NCBI GenBank assembly: GCA_900753325.1
Contig: CAADYO010000028.1
Coordinates: 6,493 to 70,492 of the forward strand
DNA length: 64,000 bases
From: Bacilli bacterium
GTDB lineage: Bacteria > Bacillota_I > Bacilli_A > RF39 > UBA660
Reading direction: 5' to 3'
Part shown: positions 52,964 to 62,165 of the stretch, piece after piece
Layout: every line of letters starts with the position of its first letter
Position numbering within the stretch: the stretch's first letter is position 1
Position numbers and translations under genes: made by a program
Notes under the pieces: model-generated
Seen by the model: the letters and a program-made list of their open reading frames with translations, nothing else
Database searches by the model: none
Told to the model about the DNA's origin: nothing

Positions 52964-54100
52964 ATGAATACAAAAATAAGAGAATCACAATTTGAATTAA
53001 TGCGAATAATATCTATGCTTTTTATCGTGTTATATCATATTCTGGTTCATGGAAAAATATTTGAGCATGCAACTGGAAGCATGTCTTTATTTTTGGCTTT
53101 TGTTGAATCTTTAATTTTAGTACATGTAAATTCATTTGTATTAGTATCTGGCTATTTTCAATGTAAAGGAAAATTAAAATTAGGAAAAGCCATCAAAATA
53201 AACAACATGACCTGGTTTTACAAAGTGGTAATGATGTTAGTTCTAATAGCAACATCTTTAATAGCAAAACCAGATATAATTATAAGATTACATACATATT
53301 TGCCAATCGACTATGGAACATACTGGTTTATTAATAGTTATCTTATTTTATATTTAATAAGTCCAATTTTAAATAAAATAATAAACTCATCTTCTAAGAA
53401 AAATCTTCAAAAAGTAATATTAACATTATTTATCATAATAAGTGTTTTATCAACAGTAACAAGAGATGTTTTTTATAACACTCTAACGGGTCGTTCTCTT
53501 TGTACTTTTATATTATTATATTTTATTGGTGCATACATTAGAAATTATCCTATCAGTGACTCATATTTTATGAAACCATTTTCTAATAATGCTAAAAGAT
53601 TAATTTATTTTTCTACATACTTATTTGCCGCCATTATGTCAACATTTTGCTGGTTAGGTTATACATATCTACATCCATTAGGAGCATTTGCTAATGAAGT
53701 TGGCTCAATTCTCAGTTTTAATCACGTAAGTTATGCAAGCCCAATAGTAATAATTCAATCAATAGGCTATTTCCTTTATTTTAGTACTCTTAATTTCAAA
53801 AATAAGTTTATTAATAAAGTTAGTTCTTCTACATTAGCTGTATATTTAATAAGTGAAAATATTTTCCTACGAGAAATGATATATGACAAAATAGGATTAA
53901 CTAAAATAACTAATATAACAATCTCATTAATACTAGAAATTTTAATTGCAACTATTGTTATTTTCATAATTTGTACTTTAATTGAAATATTAAGAGAAAA
54001 AATCTTTAGACTAATTTATAATTCAAAAATTGCGAAGAAAAACCGGGTATTTTATCAAAACTACTTTAAAAAATTAGGTCTAAATATTGAGTGGGGGTAA
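52964..54100 (+). CDS. Acyltransferase family 3 membrane protein
   Basis: A 378-residue integral membrane O-acyltransferase with about ten helices. RESQFELMRIISMLFIVLYHIL near the N-terminus carries the conserved Arg and His of the acyltransferase-3 family (OafA/WecH), which acetylate or otherwise acylate sugars of surface polymers. VLVSGYFQ and YWFINSYLILYLISPILN are also typical. The start follows AAGGTGAGG. The next gene, six bases later, is a clear paralogue, so the pair arose by duplication or serves two acceptor sites. Confidence 0.9.
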   Translation: MNTKIRESQFELMRIISMLFIVLYHILVHGKIFEHATGSMSLFLAFVESLILVHVNSFVLVSGYFQCKGKLKLGKAIKINNMTWFYKVVMMLVLIATSLIAKPDIIIRLHTYLPIDYGTYWFINSYLILYLISPILNKIINSSSKKNLQKVILTLFIIISVLSTVTRDVFYNTLTGRSLCTFILLYFIGAYIRNYPISDSYFMKPFSNNAKRLIYFSTYLFAAIMSTFCWLGYTYLHPLGAFANEVGSILSFNHVSYASPIVIIQSIGYFLYFSTLNFKNKFINKVSSSTLAVYLISENIFLREMIYDKIGLTKITNITISLILEILIATIVIFIICTLIEILREKIFRLIYNSKIAKKNRVFYQNYFKKLGLNIEWG

Positions 54101-54106
54101 AATAAT

Positions 54107-55225
54107 ATGTCAGAAGTAAGAAATTCCAATCACGAATTAATGAGAATTATATCAATGTTTTTAATTGTTCTAGGACATATACTATTATTTGGAGGTCTAT
54201 TAGATACCACAAATCCAAGTGTTAGTATAATATATAATTTCCTTGAATTTATCTTAATTATGCATGTAAACTCTTTTGTCTTAGTATCAGGTTATTATCA
54301 ATCGGAAAAGAAGTTTAAGCAGAAAAACTTATGGAAAATAATAAATGCTTGTTGGTTTTATAGAGTAGTTATTATGCTAATATTTTCTTTATTTGGAATA
54401 ATGTCTTTTACAAAAGTAGAGATTTTAGAAAATCTAAATCCAATTATATTAGATAACTACTGGTTTATAAGAATATATCTTATCATGTATTGCCTTAGTC
54501 CATTTATTAATAAACTAATAAATTCTCTAGATAAAAAGTCTTATAAAAAACTATTGCTAGTAGGCTTTCTAGCCTTCTCAATTTTACCAACTGTAACAGA
54601 GGGAAGAGCATTTGAAAATAACGGTTATACACTATATAATTTTATTTATCTATATTTAGTTGGTGCATATTTAAAACTATATCCATTAGATAAAAGTTAT
54701 CATTTTAAAAGACAATCAACAAAATTATTTAGAATAACCATGCTAACAATAGTTTTTACCTGTGCTATTTTAAATAATATAATATTCTACTTTGGAAAAA
54801 GCCTTATAGGTACTAACAGTATATTAGAAGTTCTATCGAGTACAATTATAAAATCATCACTTAATTATAGTAATCCGATAATTATAATTCAAAGTATCGC
54901 ATACTTTTCATTTTTTACAGTTCTAAATTTAAAATCAAAAATTATTAATAAATGTTCGGGCTTAATGTTTGGAGTATATTTAATACATGCTAATCCTCAT
55001 ATTCATGCAAAATTATATAGTACTCTTAATTTAACAGCCGGCTCAGAAAATTCAATATCATTTATGCCATATGTTTTTTTAATGGTAATATTAGTATTTA
55101 CATCATGTACAATAATAGAGTATTTTAGACAATTACTATTTAAATTCATATCAACAAGAAAAGTATCAATAAAAATAAGAGAAAAATATTATAATAGTCT
55201 TTCCAAAATATTTATAACTGACTAA
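54107..55225 (+). CDS. Acyltransferase family 3 membrane protein (tandem paralogue)
   Basis: A 372-residue paralogue of the preceding gene. SNHELMRIISMFLIVLGHILL has the same Arg and His, followed by FVLVSGYYQ, NYWFIRIYLIMYCLSPFIN and YSNPIIIIQSIAYFSFFTVL, which line up with the first copy throughout. It probably O-acylates the same surface polymer at another position or with another acyl group. It ends before a separate promoter for the SGNH hydrolase. Confidence 0.9.
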   Translation: MSEVRNSNHELMRIISMFLIVLGHILLFGGLLDTTNPSVSIIYNFLEFILIMHVNSFVLVSGYYQSEKKFKQKNLWKIINACWFYRVVIMLIFSLFGIMSFTKVEILENLNPIILDNYWFIRIYLIMYCLSPFINKLINSLDKKSYKKLLLVGFLAFSILPTVTEGRAFENNGYTLYNFIYLYLVGAYLKLYPLDKSYHFKRQSTKLFRITMLTIVFTCAILNNIIFYFGKSLIGTNSILEVLSSTIIKSSLNYSNPIIIIQSIAYFSFFTVLNLKSKIINKCSGLMFGVYLIHANPHIHAKLYSTLNLTAGSENSISFMPYVFLMVILVFTSCTIIEYFRQLLFKFISTRKVSIKIREKYYNSLSKIFITD

Positions 55226-55285
55226 ATCACTTTACATAATTTTCATGTATAATTGCTAAACTTTTAACAAAAAATATATTGAGTA

Positions 55286-55294
55286 TGATATAAT
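55286..55294 (+). promoter_or_regulatory. Extended -10 promoter of the SGNH hydrolase gene
   Basis: TGA-TATAAT, 26 bases before the start; no good -35. Confidence 0.45.
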
Positions 55295-55320
55295 CTTACA
55301 AGACATGGAAGTGAAGCAAT

Positions 55321-56043
55321 GTGCAAAAAACAATAAAAATATCATTAGCAATAATAATTGGATTAATTCTTTTTGAATCAGGTGCTGCTATGGAAAAAAT
55401 AGTAAATCCACCAAAATGTAAAGAAGAAAAAGAAATACAAACAGAAGTAAAAAAAGTTAAGACCAAAAAGGATTTTAATAAAGATGAAAATATATTATTT
55501 TTAGGTGACTCAATAACAGAAATATATCCATTATATGAAATATATGAAAATATGCCAGTTATAAAATCAGGAGTGTCTGGATATAAAACAGATGATATTT
55601 TAGACAATGCTGAAAAAATGATATATCAATATAATCCTACTAAAATAGTATTATTAATAGGTACTAATGATATATCACATGATACAAGTGATGAAAAAGT
55701 TGATGAAACAATTGAAAATATCAAAAAGATAATATCTCAGATAAAAGAAAAACGTTCAAAGGCTACAATTTATGTAGAATCTCTTTACCCAGTAAACAGA
55801 AGTATGAACCAAGATATGGTGGCTGATAGAAATAATGAAGTTATTCAAAAAATGAATAAGAAAATAGAAGAGTTATGTATTGAAAATAAAGTTACATATA
55901 TAGATATGTATAATAAATTAACAGATAGTGAAGGTAATTTTGATAAAAAATATACGTTTGATGGATTACATCCTAGTACACTAGGATATATAAGAATAAC
56001 TAATGTATTAAAAAATTATATATTTGAAGGTTATGATATATAA
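55321..56043 (+). CDS. Membrane-anchored SGNH/GDSL hydrolase
   Basis: A 240-residue protein with an N-terminal anchor helix (about residues 3-22) and an extracellular SGNH-fold domain. Catalytic blocks are ILFLGDSITE (Ser nucleophile), the Gly of VIKSGVSGY, the Asn of LLIGTNDIS, and FDGLHPSTLG with the Asp and His. These enzymes remove or transfer acyl groups; beside two acyltransferase genes it may be an esterase or acetyl-transfer partner for the surface polymer. The start is GTG at 55321, nine bases after GGAAG. Function beyond ester chemistry is inferred. Confidence 0.87.
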   Translation: MQKTIKISLAIIIGLILFESGAAMEKIVNPPKCKEEKEIQTEVKKVKTKKDFNKDENILFLGDSITEIYPLYEIYENMPVIKSGVSGYKTDDILDNAEKMIYQYNPTKIVLLIGTNDISHDTSDEKVDETIENIKKIISQIKEKRSKATIYVESLYPVNRSMNQDMVADRNNEVIQKMNKKIEELCIENKVTYIDMYNKLTDSEGNFDKKYTFDGLHPSTLGYIRITNVLKNYIFEGYDI

Positions 56044-56044
56044 G

Positions 56045-56066
56045 GAATGGTTTAACCATTCTTTTA
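56045..56066 (+). terminator. Terminator after the SGNH hydrolase gene
   Basis: GAATGGT at 56045-56051, loop TTA, ACCATTC at 56055-56061, then TTTT. Confidence 0.7.
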
Positions 56067-56247
56067 AAATACAAAAGTATATTAAAAATTGGAGAAGTTA
56101 AAATTATTAAAAAAATAGTAGTTACCAGCAGTTAAATCAATTAACAGAGAAAGTCTTATTAGAGTATGAAAAGATTGTAGAGAAAATATTTATAAAAACA
56201 CTAGACTAATAAATTTATTAAGTAAATTTTAAATAATGGAAATATAA
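56067..56247 (+). other. Gap with a possible decayed coding remnant
   Basis: A plus-strand stretch from about 56121 to 56209 reads a helical peptide of 29 codons (QQLNQLTEKVLLEYEKIVEK within it) ending in TAA. It has no start codon or ribosome binding site and upstream stops close the frame. It is followed by its own strong terminator, so it may be the tail of a lost gene. No family is recognisable. Confidence 0.35.
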
Positions 56248-56278
56248 TAAGAGAATTCCGACAATTCTCTTATTTTTA
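56248..56278 (+). terminator. Second terminator in the gap before the lipid kinase gene
   Basis: TAAGAGAATT at 56248-56257, loop CCGAC, AATTCTCTTA at 56263-56272, then TTTTT. No intact gene lies between it and the previous terminator. Confidence 0.75.
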
Positions 56279-56329
56279 TTATTGTAACAAATCCAATTTT
56301 CTTATACTACTAGTAAAATTTTAAATAAA

Positions 56330-56338
56330 TGGTATAAT
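56330..56338 (+). promoter_or_regulatory. Extended -10 promoter of the lipid kinase operon
   Basis: TGG-TATAAT, 28 bases before the chosen start; no clear -35. Confidence 0.45.
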
Positions 56339-56366
56339 ATATCTAATGAAGGGAGATGGCAGTATT

Positions 56367-57290
56367 ATGAAGAAATGTGCAATTATCATGAATCCTGAGT
56401 CAGGTAAAATAAAAAACATTGGTAGTAAGAAAAACTTTTATGATATTTTAAGAAAATATGGCTATGATGCTGAAATCAAATATACAAGAAAAGCTAAAGA
56501 TGCAACAGAAATAGTTAAAAATCTCCCAAACGATATAGATTTAGTAATTAGTGCTGGTGGAGATGGAACTTTAAATGAAGTTGTAACTGGAAATATGGCT
56601 CGTGAAAAAACATTAACGCTAGCCAATCTTCCTATGGGAACAACAAATGACGTAGGACACATGTATGGATTAAGCAAAGACTATATTAAAAATCTAGAAT
56701 TAATTCTATCTGGTACCACTAAAAAAGTTGATGTATGTTATATCAACGATAGACCATTTATCTATGTTGCTTGTCTAGGGGATTATATAGATATGTCTTA
56801 TAACACACCAAGAGAATTAAAAAAGAAATATGGTAAAATTGCCTACATTATGTATGGTTTAAAACAACTAAGAAATAAAATAAATACCTATAACATAAAA
56901 TATAAAATAGATGGAAAAGAATATACCGGAAACTACGCTTTCTTCTTTATAACTAACTCATCACGTGTAGCCGGTTTCAATGACATTTACTACGATATAA
57001 AATTAGATGACCGTATGTTTGAAGTAGCCTTTATTCCCTTAAAAAATAAAAAAGAAATGTTAAGAGCCTTCTTTCAATTAAGTAAAAATGGTCTAAAAAA
57101 CATTCCTAATGTTACTTATTATCAAACTAATAACTTAGAATTGGAATTTTTAGATCCACCTAAAGTATCTTGGTGTATTGATGGGGAAGAATTTAAAACA
57201 TTTGAAACAAAATATATATTTAGTGTACATAAAAGAACAAAAATGTTATTACCCAATGAAAATGTAAATAGATTATTTGAGAAAGAGTAG
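56367..57290 (+). CDS. Diacylglycerol kinase family lipid kinase (YegS/DgkB type)
   Basis: A 307-residue cytoplasmic lipid kinase. IIMNPESGKIKN at the N-terminus, SAGGDGTLNEVVTG (nucleotide-binding GGDGT) and LPMGTTNDVGHMYG are family hallmarks, and PKVSWCIDGEEF closes the C-terminal sandwich domain. In Gram-positive bacteria this family recycles diacylglycerol released when phosphatidylglycerol is used for lipoteichoic acid, which fits the LTA synthase-like gene earlier in the window. ATG 56367 with AGGGAG upstream is preferred; an in-frame ATG at 56346 has no site, though the spacing to 56367 is rather long. Confidence 0.92.
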   Translation: MKKCAIIMNPESGKIKNIGSKKNFYDILRKYGYDAEIKYTRKAKDATEIVKNLPNDIDLVISAGGDGTLNEVVTGNMAREKTLTLANLPMGTTNDVGHMYGLSKDYIKNLELILSGTTKKVDVCYINDRPFIYVACLGDYIDMSYNTPRELKKKYGKIAYIMYGLKQLRNKINTYNIKYKIDGKEYTGNYAFFFITNSSRVAGFNDIYYDIKLDDRMFEVAFIPLKNKKEMLRAFFQLSKNGLKNIPNVTYYQTNNLELEFLDPPKVSWCIDGEEFKTFETKYIFSVHKRTKMLLPNENVNRLFEKE

Positions 57291-57299
57291 GATAATAAT

Positions 57300-58088
57300 A
57301 TGAAAAAGAAAGTAAAAAATAACAAATCCAAGCAAACATTATTCGTTTATTTATCATTAAGATTTTTAGTAATAGTTTGTATGGTAGCCCAAAGTATGAA
57401 TGGTAACTGGGAAAATGTCTTATTATGTATTTTAACCTTAATACTATTCACTTTACCGGATTTAATATCTGAAAAGTTTAATATTGAGTTACCATCAACC
57501 TTAGAAATAATTGTCTACTTATTTATATTTGCTGCAGAAATACTAGGAGAGATTCAAAACTTTTATGGACTTATTAGTGAATGGGATAGTATGCTTCATA
57601 CCATAAATGGGTTTATTTGTGCTGCTATTGGTTTTTCTCTAATAGATTTACTTAATAATAATAAATACGTACGCATGGACCTATCTCCAGCCTTTGTAGC
57701 CCTAGTTTCCATTTGTTTTTCTATGACAATAGGTATACTATGGGAATTTGCTGAATTTTCTATAGATAGATATTTAACCAAAGATATGCAAAAAGATCGT
57801 ATAGTTACAAAAGTCTCATCAGTAACATTAAATAAATCTAAAGCTAATGTTCCAGTAGTAATAGATAATATAAATAAAACAGTTATTTATAGTGATAACA
57901 ATACCAAACAAACAGTAATAGAATCTGGTTACTTAGATATAGGACTAATTGATACTATGAAAGACTTATTTGTAAACTTTATAGGAGCAATTGTCTTTTC
58001 AATTATTGGTTATCTATACATAAAAAATAGAGATAATTATAAAATCGCCGAAAAGTTTATATTAAGTCCTAAAAAAATAAAAGAGTAG
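57300..58088 (+). CDS. Multi-pass membrane protein, YjdF/DUF2238-like
   Basis: A 262-residue membrane protein with about six or seven helices. The segment WDSMLHTINGFICAAIGFSLIDLLN and the later ILWEFAEFSIDRYL resemble the YjdF/DUF2238 family, of unknown function. An extracytoplasmic loop of about 50 residues (from about 160) separates the last two helices. It starts nine bases after the lipid kinase gene and is followed by another membrane protein gene, within one operon. Confidence 0.7.
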   Translation: MKKKVKNNKSKQTLFVYLSLRFLVIVCMVAQSMNGNWENVLLCILTLILFTLPDLISEKFNIELPSTLEIIVYLFIFAAEILGEIQNFYGLISEWDSMLHTINGFICAAIGFSLIDLLNNNKYVRMDLSPAFVALVSICFSMTIGILWEFAEFSIDRYLTKDMQKDRIVTKVSSVTLNKSKANVPVVIDNINKTVIYSDNNTKQTVIESGYLDIGLIDTMKDLFVNFIGAIVFSIIGYLYIKNRDNYKIAEKFILSPKKIKE

Positions 58089-58101
58089 TAAGGAGTAATA
58101 T

Positions 58102-58785
58102 ATGGCAAAGAAAAAGAAAAAGAGTGAAAAAAGACTAGTCATAAAGTTAATATTATGTCTAATATATGTAATCGCAATAACTGTCTTATCAGTATGTGCT
58201 TATAAATTATACAAACAAAAAGAGGAAATAAAACCTTGGGAACAGATTACTGATGTTAATGAATATTCCTACATAGAAGTATCCAAAATGTCTGAAAAGT
58301 TTGCCTATTATTCCACCAATAAAAAATCAATTCATTTTGTAATAGAAAAAGAAGATACTGGACAATGGCATACATATCTAATTGCGATAAACGATAGTGA
58401 TTATTCCAAATTTAAAGATATAATTGACTACACATATGAAAGAACAACAGAAGAGCCAGCACCAATCAAAGTATATGGTTACCCAGTTATTATAAATGAT
58501 GAATTAAAAGATTTAGCTATTCAAAATATATCCAACTTCATTCCCGCTGAAAATGAAGTGGTTATCACAAAAGACAATTTTGAACAGTATTTAACAAATA
58601 GTTATCTAGACACCACATTAGAAAGAAAAGAAAATTTTAGTATTCCCTTATTCATGGTATTACTAATGGATTTTATTATGTTAGGACTACTAGTATTTAC
58701 AATATTTGATAAAGACAAAATAGTAGATGATGTTGATGATATAATTTATGATATTACAAATAAAAATAAAAATAAAAAAGCATAG
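58102..58785 (+). CDS. Two-helix membrane protein, unknown
   Basis: A 227-residue protein I do not recognise. A very basic start (MAKKKKKSEKR) and a helix at about 14-34 lead to an extracytoplasmic domain with mixed strands and helices (about 35-175), then a second helix (about 180-200) and an Asp/Lys-rich cytoplasmic tail. The ATG follows TAAGGAG. Operon position between a YjdF-like protein and a TSCPD protein gives no clear hint of its job. Confidence 0.7.
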   Translation: MAKKKKKSEKRLVIKLILCLIYVIAITVLSVCAYKLYKQKEEIKPWEQITDVNEYSYIEVSKMSEKFAYYSTNKKSIHFVIEKEDTGQWHTYLIAINDSDYSKFKDIIDYTYERTTEEPAPIKVYGYPVIINDELKDLAIQNISNFIPAENEVVITKDNFEQYLTNSYLDTTLERKENFSIPLFMVLLMDFIMLGLLVFTIFDKDKIVDDVDDIIYDITNKNKNKKA

Positions 58786-58799
58786 GAAAGGATATTAAG

Positions 58800-59054
58800 A
58801 TGAAATATAGTTATAATACCAAAGGAACTTGCTCAACTAAAATAGATTTTGAAATAGAAGATAACCGTCTTCATAACGTTTCATTTACCTCAGGTTGTAA
58901 TGGTAACTTAAAAGCCATTAGTAAACTAGTAGAAGGCGAAAAAGTAGATGACGTTATAAATAAACTATCTGGAATAAAATGTGGCTTTAAAAACACTTCA
59001 TGTGGCGATCAATTAGCTAAAGCTTTAGAAAGTGTAAAAGAAAAACAATGTTAA
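58800..59054 (+). CDS. TSCPD-domain small protein (TIGR03905-like)
   Basis: An 84-residue protein with the TSCPD-type pattern: GTCSTKIDFEI, VSFTSGCNGNLKAISKLVEG and a final CGFKNTSCGDQLAKAL. The conserved cysteines (in GTCS, SGCNG, IKCG and TSCGDQ) look like a metal site. The same fold occurs at the C-terminus of class II ribonucleotide reductases; the free-standing family is uncharacterised. It overlaps the YfhO-like gene by seven bases. Confidence 0.88.
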   Translation: MKYSYNTKGTCSTKIDFEIEDNRLHNVSFTSGCNGNLKAISKLVEGEKVDDVINKLSGIKCGFKNTSCGDQLAKALESVKEKQC

Positions 59055-61540
59055 AGAAAATTAAAGACTATAATTACTTAATTATAGTCATTCTTTGTCT
59101 AGTATTAATATTTTTAATAGTTCCATCTAAATCACTATTTGGAAGTACTATAGATTGGTCAACTCAACATACTGTTTTTCCAGATTACTTCAGAAAACTT
59201 TTTTATGAAACAAAAAACTTCTTTCCAAGCTTTGCTCTATCATTAGGAGCAGGTCAAAATATCTATAATTTTTCCTATTATGGATTATATAACCCACTAA
59301 TTATAATATCTTATTTTCTACCAGTTGTAAGTATGAAAACATATATAATAGTTTTAAATTCCATACTATATATTAGTACTGGTTTAATATCATATTATTT
59401 CTTTAAGTCTAAAACAAATAAAAATATCGCTTTAATAACAACTTTATTAATTTTATTTTCTGCTCCAGTTTTATATCATCTTCATAAACATTTTATGTTT
59501 GTAAACTACTTACCATTTTTATTTCTAGCTTTAATTGGAGTAGACAAATATTTAGATAATGGTAATATGTCATTAGTATCTTTTTCTATCTTTATGATAA
59601 TTATGATTAGCTATTATTTTTCAATACCAAGTATCCTAGCTATTTCAATTTACGCTGTATACCGCTACTTAGAATTAAATCCAACTTATAATTTTAAAGA
59701 TCTAGTAACTAAAGGATTAAAATTTTTAATACCTATATTTGTTGCTGTATTATCATCAGCCATCTTGCTTTTACCAACTTATTATACTTTAAAAACAGGA
59801 AGAGCAGGAAATGCTGCTACCAATATTTCACTTTTTTCTAAAATAATACCTAAATATAATATTGGTGCTTACTTATATGATAATTATTCTATGGGTCTAA
59901 CTATTATAAGTGTAATATCTATTATATTCTGTCTACTTTCACCAAAAAAGCATAATCAGTTCTTAGCAGCTGTTTTTCTAGTATTATTAAATATTCCCTT
60001 TATAGTATATCTTCTAAATGGTAACCTATACTATAGAAATAAAGTATTCATTCCCTTTATTCCAATAGTATCTATAGCGATATATCAATTTTTAGAAGAG
60101 CTTCTGAAAAAGAAAATTGCCTACAAAAATTTATTAATTACTTCACTAGTTATTGCCATTTTATCATTGATATTTAAATACAATAATCCAATCATATATA
60201 TTGATTTATTTATTTTTACCTTATCAACATACTTATTTTATAATTCCAAAATAAATTACAAACCATATATCTTTTTAATACTTCTAGTACCAATACTTAC
60301 TTTCTTTATATCGAATAATAATGATAAGTACCTAAATAAATCATTATCTAAAAATACTGGTACAAAAGAAATAAAAGAAGTAATATCTAAAGAAAAAGAT
60401 ATTGTACGTTTTAATAATTTAGATAATACTCTTCAAAATATTAACTATATATATGAAATAGGATATAATCAAAACTCTGTTTATTCATCTGTTTCTAATG
60501 AATTATATAAAGACTTTTATAAAAATACTTTTAAAAGTGCCTTATCTTATCGTAATAATTTAATGTTAGCTCAAAACAATAACATACTATTTCAAACATT
60601 TATGGGTATAAAATATATCTATTCAGAAAAAGAAGAACCAATAGGGTATAAAAAAATATTCAAAAATCTTTATGAGAATGATAATGTCTTACCTGTACTT
60701 TATGGTACTAATAAAATAACAAATGAAAAGGATTTTGCTGAATTAACATATCCAGAAAATATTGAAAAATTATTATCTGGAGTAGTTACTAAAGATAAAA
60801 CTAATTATTCAAAATTAAGGATAACAAAAAAAGTTACTCAAAACTATAGAATATCTAAAATGTCCAATATATCCATTACTAAAAAAGATAATTATACAAT
60901 TATTAAAAGTAAGGATAATGGTAAATTAGTATTAGATTTAACAGCTCCATTACAAGATGACATTTTAATTATAAATGTTGAATTATTAAATGATCAAAGT
61001 TGTAAAGTAGGGGACCAACGCATAAATATTAATGATATAAGTAACGTAAAAACTTGTAATACTTGGACTTATAAAAATGAAAATAATATTTTTCATTACG
61101 TAATCTCTAGTAACAATAATCTAAATAATTTAGAAATAAAATTTACTAAAGGAACTTATAAAATAGGAAATATAGAAACCTATAAAATTAATTATAATGA
61201 TATTTCCAAAGTAATAGATAAACAAAGTACTTTTATTGCTGATAAGAAAAAAAGTATAGGTGATAATATCATTGGTACTATTAATATGAAAGAATCTGGC
61301 TATTTTGTAACTAGTATTCCGTACGATAAAGGATTTACTATTAAAGTTGATAATAAAATAGTAGAAAAACAAATTGTAAATAAAGCTTTTCTAGGATTTA
61401 AATTATCCAAAGGAAATCATAAAATAGAAATTAATTATAAAGCCCCATTACAAAAAGAAGGCATGATTATTAGTATTATTGGATTAATAAGCTTCTTAAT
61501 ATTACTAATTATTGATAAGAAGGGAAGTAAAATAAAATGA
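59048..61540 (+). CDS. YfhO-family large membrane protein
   Basis: An 830-residue protein with about twelve membrane helices in the first 430 residues, an extracellular strand-rich region (about 435-795) and one last helix. The sequence FSYYGLYNPLIIISYFLPV and FMFVNYLPFLFLALIGVDKYL are typical of the bacterial YfhO family, GT-C-type enzymes that in Bacillus and Listeria glycosylate lipoteichoic acid. YDKGFTIKVDNKIVEKQIVNKAFLGFKL near the C-terminus is the conserved YfhO end. It could decorate lipoteichoic acid or another polymer here. It overlaps the following gene by four bases. Confidence 0.87.
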   Translation: MLKKIKDYNYLIIVILCLVLIFLIVPSKSLFGSTIDWSTQHTVFPDYFRKLFYETKNFFPSFALSLGAGQNIYNFSYYGLYNPLIIISYFLPVVSMKTYIIVLNSILYISTGLISYYFFKSKTNKNIALITTLLILFSAPVLYHLHKHFMFVNYLPFLFLALIGVDKYLDNGNMSLVSFSIFMIIMISYYFSIPSILAISIYAVYRYLELNPTYNFKDLVTKGLKFLIPIFVAVLSSAILLLPTYYTLKTGRAGNAATNISLFSKIIPKYNIGAYLYDNYSMGLTIISVISIIFCLLSPKKHNQFLAAVFLVLLNIPFIVYLLNGNLYYRNKVFIPFIPIVSIAIYQFLEELLKKKIAYKNLLITSLVIAILSLIFKYNNPIIYIDLFIFTLSTYLFYNSKINYKPYIFLILLVPILTFFISNNNDKYLNKSLSKNTGTKEIKEVISKEKDIVRFNNLDNTLQNINYIYEIGYNQNSVYSSVSNELYKDFYKNTFKSALSYRNNLMLAQNNNILFQTFMGIKYIYSEKEEPIGYKKIFKNLYENDNVLPVLYGTNKITNEKDFAELTYPENIEKLLSGVVTKDKTNYSKLRITKKVTQNYRISKMSNISITKKDNYTIIKSKDNGKLVLDLTAPLQDDILIINVELLNDQSCKVGDQRININDISNVKTCNTWTYKNENNIFHYVISSNNNLNNLEIKFTKGTYKIGNIETYKINYNDISKVIDKQSTFIADKKKSIGDNIIGTINMKESGYFVTSIPYDKGFTIKVDNKIVEKQIVNKAFLGFKLSKGNHKIEINYKAPLQKEGMIISIIGLISFLILLIIDKKGSKIK

Positions 61541-62133
61541 CAAATATATTATTAGTTATAAGTATAATTATCATATCAGCTGGTTATTTAATTATTTTAA
61601 TTACTTCAATCACTTCAAAAGAAAAAAGTGATGAAACAGCAGCCGATGCTGTAATAAGAATAACTAGTGATGATAATTCCATTCATTTAGTAGAGTCTAG
61701 TGATAGTTATTTAAATAAGTATTTAATAAAAAGAAAAATAATAAAATTAACAACCAAAACCTACAATAGTAAATCAATATTCAAAGTAAGTATAGCTTAC
61801 CTTTTATCAGGGTATTCTAAATTAACTGGTAAAGCAATAGATACTCTTAGTAAAATAATGCCATATTTGTATTATATAAGTTTTACTCCAATTATAACTA
61901 TTATTATATCGCTTGTTGTAACAACAAGTATGGATGCTAAAGTAGGTATCATTTTTCTAATAATTATTTCTATTTATCAATACATAATATATAATTTAAA
62001 TTTAAAAGTAACAGAAATAGTTAAATCAGATAACGGATGCATCAATAAAAATTTAAATCAACTTGTACTAATATCAAAATCATTCTTTGTAGCAACAGTA
62101 ATTCAAATATTTAGAATGGTTCTAATGATATAA
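61537..62133 (+). CDS. Small multi-pass membrane protein, unknown
   Basis: A 198-residue protein with a first helix at residues 3-24, a polar middle, and two or three more helices from about 105 to the end. No family is recognised. Its ATG overlaps the TGA of the YfhO-like gene (ATGA), so translation is coupled and the two may act together. A strong bidirectional terminator follows. Confidence 0.7.
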   Translation: MTNILLVISIIIISAGYLIILITSITSKEKSDETAADAVIRITSDDNSIHLVESSDSYLNKYLIKRKIIKLTTKTYNSKSIFKVSIAYLLSGYSKLTGKAIDTLSKIMPYLYYISFTPIITIIISLVVTTSMDAKVGIIFLIIISIYQYIIYNLNLKVTEIVKSDNGCINKNLNQLVLISKSFFVATVIQIFRMVLMI

Positions 62134-62165
62134 AAAAACTTATTATGTTTTCATAATAAGTTTTT
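62134..62165. terminator. Bidirectional terminator between convergent genes
   Basis: AAAAACTTATTATG at 62134-62147, loop TTTT, and CATAATAAGTTTTT at 62152-62165: a 14-bp perfect stem with A and T ends. Confidence 0.85.
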
